NCBI RefSeq assembly: GCF_042242105.1
Contig: NC_092028.1
Coordinates: forward strand, 16,086,768-16,150,767
Origin: Pempheris klunzingeri
Taxonomy: Eukaryota; Chordata; Actinopteri; Acropomatiformes; Pempheridae
Direction: 5' to 3'
DNA: 64,000 nt
Shown here: piece by piece, positions 57,447 through 64,000 of the stretch
Position numbering within the stretch: the stretch's first letter is position 1
How the letters are laid out: the number at the start of each line of letters is the position of its first letter
The notes under the pieces: generated by a model
The model's database searches: none
Told to the model about the DNA's origin: nothing
What the model saw: the letters and a program-made list of their open reading frames with translations, nothing else
Position numbers and translations under genes: made by a program

Positions 57447-60400
57447 ATGGACCATACAGAAGGCCGCCAAGGGACCAGTATGCCCCCATCTCTCCCTCCA
57501 GGGGGCAGAGCTTCCCTGGTTACTGTGGACATAGTGGTGCTGGTGGTCTACTTTCTACTGATTCTGGCTGTTGGCTTCTGGGTAAGCACAGGGGAGGAAA
57601 GGGTCTCTGTTCTAATACCTTTGTCAAGCATGTTACTCAGTAACTTATTTGTTGTCAGACAAACTTAAAAACTGGTGTATGGAACATTTCTACCAGGTAA
57701 AGGCTTGAAACCTGAATGTTCTTCGGCCTCTTTGCAATGAAGCAACAATGCTACTAAGAACAGAATTACTGGGAGGTTACAATCCACATTTTCCCTCTCC
57801 CCTCTTTCTGGCCCTGCTCTCTACAAAAGCCTCTGTTCATGTTTAGTGTTTGAGAACCTGCATTTTTACCTCCAGTAAGGAGGTTATGGTGCCGTTTCTC
57901 TGTTTGTGAGCAGGTTTACTAAAATCTACTGGCCCGATTTTCATGAAACTTGGTGGAAGGGTGAAGCATGGGCCAAGGTTAACCCTAATAAATTTGGGAA
58001 TCCGATAAAGATCTGACTCACGAACATGCGACCAATAGTGGATCTGGATTATTGGCCTTGGCAAAGTCCTGCGCTCTCCAAATGCCCTTCTAGTTCTTTC
58101 TGTAATGCAACTTCTCTCCATTCTGCAAGATTTAATGTGATTTAGCGACATTGTCTCATCATTCACTTGAATAAAGGGGTTGATCCTCTATGACAAAGAC
58201 AAGAAATGCTTTTCTAACACTCCTAATCACATGACTCGAGCCCGATCAACCAGTCTTCATTTCCAGAACATCTGCCAACTGTATGCAGCAAGGATAAGAC
58301 GCACTTGGAGTTGTAGAAAAGGAAACTGGCTCTACTCTCCTGGCAGATCATGGCGAATATGAGCAAACTCCACAGTTGTCATTTACACACAGTGCAAAAG
58401 GAAAAGGAGCCACATCAGCCACCATTCAATGGCTTTAGCTGAATGAAATCAGCGAATCACTCAGGTGTGGTGTCAGATTTGGGTAACTGATACAGCACTC
58501 CATGCAGCTGTCCTATCACTTAGTTGGGAATCCTGTACTTTATGCCGGTAAATTTCTCCTCTGGTGTTATGAATCGACATTCATTCTGCAATTCTGTCTT
58601 TAAGACGTTTCTCATTTTTCTACTAGTCCATGTGGAGGACAAAGCGCAGCACGGTGGATGGATACTTCCTGGCTGGGAAGAACATGACCTGGTGGCCGGT
58701 GAGTCAAACACAATAAAGACTTGTGACTGCCAGCCTGATAGCTGGAGTCCAACGCAAGACACTGAGTTCATCTTGATCTTTTATCTGATCTTGAATCTTT
58801 TATCTGTATTCAGGTGGGTGCCTCGCTGTTTGCCAGTAACATTGGCAGTGGACATTTCATCGGCCTGGCGGGGTCGGGAGCTGCAGCAGGAATTGGGGCT
58901 ATTGCATATGAGTGGAATGTAAGACATTATATATTTGCTGGTTGATATGTTGAACATAGGTGCTGTTTTCAAAGTGTTCAAAATTGATAACTGGCAATCG
59001 ACAGGGTATGCTGATGGTGCTGATGCTGGGATGGCTCTTCCTGCCCATTTATATCGCTGCTGGGGTGAGGCATCAACACATGAAATATCACACACACACA
59101 CACACACAGGTATGATTTTGTTCTTTTATTCCTTTCGGATCTTTCATCCTCAGGTGACGACCATGCCAGAATATTTGCAGAAGCGTTTTGGTGGCAGAAG
59201 AACACAGTTATTCATCACTGTCCTGTCATTATTTATTTACATCTTCACAAAGATATCGGTATGATACAAATCCTCAATAATTCTTTTGTGTTTTTAGACA
59301 AATAAGTACGTTTGTGCATGTGTTTTTTTTCTGTAGTTTCTACATAACAAATCCCACATTTGTGTTTTCTATCTTGCATCTACACCACACGTGTACTGCT
59401 GTGTGTGTTTGTGGCCAGGTGGACATGTATGCTGGTGCGCTGTTCATTCAGCTCGCCTTACAATGGAACATCTACCTCGCTGTGGTGCTGCTGCTGTCAA
59501 TCACTGCTCTCTACACTGTAGCAGGTGACCTCTCTCCCTCCCTTTCTATTTTAAAAACCTCTGGATTAGACATAAGAGCACTGGTTACTGCTTGTTCTGT
59601 ATATCACTGGCTGTTTACGTCGTTTCCCAGGTGGTCTGGCTGCGGTTATCTACACAGATGCTGCTCAAACTGCTATCATGCTGGCAGGATCTCTCACACT
59701 CATGGGGTTCAGTAAGTCAAATCTGACTAAACATACACCCTCCCATCATCTGCACTTTATTGTATTCCAGTTTTTGCTTTTCCCCTTTTGAGGCTTTGCT
59801 GAGGTCGGAGGCTGGGATGCTCTGATGGAGGGATACGGCAACGCCATCCCCTCGGTCCGCGTGCCAAACTCAACTTGTGGCATCCCTCGAGATGACGCCT
59901 TCCACATATTCAGAGGCCCGGTGAACTCTGACCTGCCTTGGCCTGGAGTCATCATCGGCATGTCCATCCCCTCCATGTGGTACTGGTGTTCTGATCAGGT
60001 ACTAGAATGAAAATAGACCTGTTTGTATGAACTTTTCCTAACAAATGACAGCAAATGGAGAACAGAGAATCATTAAAGCAGGTATGAATGATAACATAAG
60101 TCCATGTAGTATACAAAAGAGTACAGATATCACAAATCAGGATGTTAAAAAAAACTCTAATTTAATTACTTTTTAATCTGTGAATTAAAGCCATATCATG
60201 TGCTAGCAAACCTGATCTCCACAGTTCAGAGCATATAAGGGTCCCATGTTGCCAACAAGGACAACAACAACAAATTATATTCATATTTATTTCAAAATGG
60301 TAAGAGGTTGTTCATCTATGATAGATGAAAATAAAATTTCGAGCCTCTCCATCTTGTTTATGCAGTTCTACAAATTCCTCTGAATTTAAAGTTTAAAAAT

Positions 60401-61670
60401 CCAGAAATTATCCTTTAACTGAGGGTCATCTGTGGCTGTAACCCCCTGCAGGTAATCGTGCAGCGATCCTTGGCTGCAAAGACCCTGACCCATGCAAAAG
60501 GTGGCTCTCTACTGGCTGCTTATCTGAAGGTTCTGCCTTTCTTTGCCATCATGCTGCCTGGCATGATCAGCAGGATACTTTACACAGGTACACCATGAAG
60601 TTGATGTTTTAATGAATGAAGGCAGCAGTTGGGAAAATGTGCACTTAATGTGAATTATATATGACTTCTGTCATAATTATTAACGTCATAAAAGTTCAGA
60701 ATTTATTAATGGATCTTCAATACCAGACAAATACTGTTTATGTTGGTATTGGGAGTTTTAATATTTACAGCAATATGAAATAGATTAAACTGGATGACAC
60801 ATTGTGGATATTTCATATTAAGCTCTGTGTCTTTTTTTGATATTGTGCAGATGATGTGGCCTGTGCAGACCCTGAGGTGTGTAAACAGGTTTGTGGGAAC
60901 CCAGTGGGCTGCACAGACACTGCCTACGCCAGACTGGTCATGGAGCTGCTTCCTGCAGGTGAGATACTCCCATTGTTACACTTCCTGTCCTGCCTTTTGG
61001 TCTTTGTCCATACAGGACACTAGTCTCTTTTTTTTATGCCAATCTCTGTGTTCCCCCTCTTAGGGCTGCGAGGTTTGATGATGGCCGTAATGATTGCTGC
61101 CCTCATGTCCTCTCTGACCTCCATCTTCAACAGCGCCAGCACCATTTTCACAATGGATCTGTGGAAGAGTTTCAGATCCTGCGCGTCAGAATGGGAACTT
61201 ATGATTGTGGGCAGGTATGTGACCACTTCCGGACAAGCAGACATAACCCAAATTATGGTCCTGTTTTCTGCATTTATGCTGTGTACTGCAGAACCGGTTT
61301 GAGTCTGCAACAGTTAATAATTTAGAAGTCTTAAAAACATGTCAACGAAAGTTCAGCATTTTCTATGAAACACTTCAAAAGGAATCAGGACAGTAATTTT
61401 CTGTCTTGAAAAACATCCCTACAGAGGGCCGCCCTGCTGCCTGCTTTTCCACTGAGATTTTAAGTTAAAAGCTTATACATATTTTATTCCTACTTGGATC
61501 GTCTGCATTTAAAAAGTAACCACGTATGGCATTATAATGCACTTTGGATGAATCATCCACTAAAGCGCATATTAAATTATTACGTTCTTCTGTCATGCTC
61601 ACAGAAACCATAACCCCTCTTTCCACATATTCCAAAGTTATCACTAAACCAGATTTTCTTTTCTCCTTTC

Positions 61671-61705
<35 letters not shown>

Positions 61706-63341
61706 CATAACCGAATGTACAGTGCTGCTCAGATAAACTGTTTTCCATTCCCTACATGCCGCCCTGTGATCACATGTTGCAGAACCGTAAACCGTCAAAT
61801 ACACAGACCTTACGTTTCATGTGCAGGGTGTTTGTGCTCGTGCTGGTGGTGGTGTCTGTGCTGTGGATTCCTGTCGTCCAAGCCAGTCAGAGTGGGCAAC
61901 TTTTCATCTACATCCAGTCCATCAGCACCTACCTCCAGCCCCCAGTGTCCATCATCTTCCTCATGGGCTGCTTCTGGAAGAGGACTAATGAGAAGGTAAA
62001 GGTGGCACAGCCTCAGGTTCCCGCATCGTGTCAGTTTTAGTTATTTTATTCCATGTAAAATTAGAAGTGATAAGTTCGTATTTATGTCCATATAGCTACA
62101 GATACACTTGACAAACTTTGATGATGAAAGCAGCACTGAAACATCTGCAACTGATTGTGTGATTGCGCCCGTCGTCGACTCACCTCTTCCTCCCTCCAGG
62201 GTGCATTCTGGGGCCTGGTTTTCGGCCTTTTGGTGGGCTGCATCCGCATGTTGTTGGACTTTATTTACCCTGCACCCCTGTGCTACGAGGAGGACGACAG
62301 GCCTGCTGTGTTGAAATACGTCCATTACTTATACTTCTCCATACTGCTGTCCTTCATCACCCTGGCTGTGGTGGTTGCGGTCAGCCTGGCTACAGAGGAG
62401 CCCAAACTGGAGCAGGTGAAGCCACATTATCACATCTATATTGAAGTTCTGGGGTTATAATTTTGCTGATCTGCATACCTCGTCATGGGCCAGTGATTCA
62501 GATGTAGAAATTAAATCTAAACTTTCAAGCTCTCAAATTTGTTTAGATTCAATGTTCCTTGCCAAAATACCATTGTGTGCATAACTTAATATATAAAATG
62601 CTTTTCCTACAACTGGAAAATATTTTGAAACATGCAAACCATTATATGTCAATAACATCTCAGGGGACATTTAAGGCAAACTGTTTGCAGTACACTGATT
62701 TTCAGCTGTCATCATTTGGGTCCTTCAGAAAAGTATGTCTGCCTATTTGCACACCTGACTTACAGTATATCCCGTGAACATCATGCATGCTGTGTGATGT
62801 CTTTTCGTAAACAGATTAGTCGCCTCACCTGGTTCTCAAGGTTTGACCCAGTGGAGCCCAAACAGCAGGTGTTTTCAGTGGAGCAGAGCACAACGACCTC
62901 AGAGGTGATTACTGATCAGACGAGAGACATGGGAGTCACAGGAGAGCAGGAGCGCAGCAATGGAAAAACCTGTCATCTCAGGGAAGGTGGGTCTTGGTCC
63001 TGCTTGCTATTAGTTGCACTTTTCCATCTGATCATTTATTTGTCTTGCAGGTGAAGACATTCTCTCTGTGCTATTCAGTGTTTTCTCTTTTTCTCCTGAA
63101 CTCTCCAGACTCTTCATCCTCAGTGTCCAGCATCCACAGCCAGTCCAGAATGATGTCTGCCCTCTACTGGCTGTGTGGGATGGAGAGAAGGAGAGAGGAA
63201 GATGACAGTCCTGTGACGCCTCCCGCACCTATGGAGGCTAGCATTTCGCTGGAAGAAAAGCCACGTCTGCGGCTCATTGTTAACGTCAACCTCATGATTT
63301 GCCTCTCGGTAACGGCCTTTATCGTTGGCTACTGGGCTTGA
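57447..63341 (+). CDS. slc5a11: Sodium/myo-inositol (glucose) cotransporter SLC5A11
   Basis: A plasma-membrane Na+-coupled solute symporter (SMIT2/SGLT6). There are fifteen exons: 57447-57581, 58627-58698, 58814-58918, 59005-59064, 59154-59258, 59419-59524, 59631-59711, 59793-59998, 60452-60587, 60851-60958, 61064-61214, 61827-61995, 62200-62415, 62815-62986 and 63109-63341. They give 684 aa (human about 675). SLC5 hallmarks are [20 protein letters not shown] in the second membrane segment, [47 protein letters not shown], a Cys-rich outer loop ([17 protein letters not shown]) and [20 protein letters not shown]. About 14 membrane segments are expected, the last at the very C-terminus ([15 protein letters not shown]). 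Assignment to SLC5A11 over its SLC5 relatives rests on near-identity to recalled human segments such as [20 protein letters not shown]. The polyadenylation signal is AATAAA at 63575-63580. Confidence 0.95.
57582..58626. other. slc5a11 intron 1
   Basis: A 1.0-kb intron containing an interspersed element at 57871-58096. No exon was seen. Confidence 0.6.
57871..58096 (+). mobile_element. Old non-autonomous interspersed element
   Basis: Runs from TCCAGTAAGGAGGTTATGGT through CCCGATTTTCATGAAACTTG, GTGGAAGGGTGAAGCATGGG and ATTGGCCTTGGC to CTCTCCAAATGCCCTTCTAG. I recognise this wording and order as a short repeat that is very abundant in fish and other animals. There is no coding capacity. The class (probably a DNA-transposon derivative) is uncertain. 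Confidence 0.75.
59090..59108. repeat. CA run filling an 89-bp slc5a11 intron
   Basis: A (CA)9-10 run inside the very short intron 4 (59065-59153). Confidence 0.9.
61673..61702. repeat. (AC)15 microsatellite
   Basis: A pure AC run in slc5a11 intron 11. Confidence 0.95.
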
Positions 63342-64000
63342 AAGGCATGTTGTGACACTCTCAATGGACACATGGTGTGCGGGAGTGGGTAAAAAGTTGT
63401 GTATAGATTTTAATGTCACCCCCTCCTCCCCCACTGTCTTCTTCTTTCAGTCCTAAAACTGACACAGTAAAATGAGATACGTCCATAGACTGACTATATC
63501 CTTAAAGACACAGGGGTCTTTTGTAATTTTGGTTACATACATGGAAGGAATGCTTATGTCTAATATTTTGATTAAATAAATGTTTGTAAATAATTACAGC
63601 TGAAAATATACCCAAACCTACATTGATGACCTATACAGGCTCATTTACTGCAATTCAATCTTGGCAAAGGGACAAATACTAATGAGAGGAAGCTGACAAC
63701 ACTGTAAAATGTTGAACAATCTTTAATTATTAAGAGTAATGATGCATTGTATGATGCATAATGGGCAGAAAAGCCAACATTAAAATGCTGAGAAGAAATT
63801 AAAAAATAAAACAATCAAAGAGCTGGAAAAAAAAAAACACCCCAACAAGGTAAAAATCGTCAGCCGTAGTAAAAATTATACACAAAGAAAAATGTAATTA
63901 TTTGGCTGTATTTGTTCATAGCTTTGAGCTGGAGTGGGAGTGATCAGTTACAAGCTATGAATGGAGTTCAGTTATCACAATCAATTTGTTAGAAAAAAAA
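63342..64000. other. slc5a11 3'UTR and right flank
   Basis: The 3'UTR probably ends shortly after AATAAA at 63575-63580. Beyond it the sequence is A/T-rich with a short poly-A stretch near 63830 and no gene. Confidence 0.6.

Overview
This window comes from a ray-finned fish, most likely a percomorph teleost. All seven genes are vertebrate-type with GT-AG introns. Introns are mostly short (about 80-1500 bp). CA/GT microsatellites are frequent, and the non-coding DNA holds several interspersed repeat families that I recognise from teleost genomes. No bacterial or viral genes were seen. The species assignment is inference.

Layout, left to right: (1) 1-5.9 kb is gene-poor flank with old repeats. 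(2) 5.96-10.5 kb is a head-to-head pair, fahd1 (minus, single exon) and hagh (plus, mitochondrial/cytosolic glyoxalase II). (3) 12.2-15.0 kb is haghl (plus), a tandem relative of hagh with the same internal exon lengths. (4) 16.1-20.0 kb is ciao3/narfl (minus, cytosolic Fe-S assembly), which meets haghl tail to tail. (5) 21.7-27.9 kb is e4f1 (plus, zinc-finger regulator). (6) 29.9-53.9 kb is grid2ip/delphilin (plus, 23 coding exons, predicted 2001 aa). (7) 57.4-63.3 kb is slc5a11 (plus, Na+/myo-inositol-glucose cotransporter). Every gene was assembled exon by exon, and each reads through in frame to a stop with consistent splice phases. Predicted lengths are fahd1 220, hagh 309, haghl 277, ciao3 476, e4f1 776, grid2ip 2001 and slc5a11 684 aa.

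Functionally, fahd1, hagh and haghl belong to small-molecule carbonyl/acyl metabolism. ciao3 supplies Fe-S cofactors, e4f1 is a nuclear regulator, delphilin is a postsynaptic scaffold/formin and slc5a11 is a membrane transporter. They are linked by synteny rather than forming a pathway. From memory, human 16p13.3 also has FAHD1/HAGH divergent and HAGHL/NARFL convergent, but the two pairs are far apart there. Here all four sit together.

The most unusual object is the single 2439-bp exon of delphilin (47552-49990). It carries 26 tandem six-residue Q/K-A-Y-x-E-x units and, separately, nine 16/19-residue HHSS-x-E units inside a His/Gln/Pro-rich stretch. This makes the predicted protein roughly 800 aa longer than I recall for mammalian delphilin. 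Other points of interest are an in-frame ATG placed on a delphilin splice acceptor, a 6-codon uORF whose stop overlaps the haghl start, a palindromic two-way polyadenylation signal between haghl and ciao3, a TTAA-bounded MITE with about 50-bp inverted ends, a hairpin repeat between ciao3 and e4f1, and dinucleotide repeats abutting splice sites in several genes.
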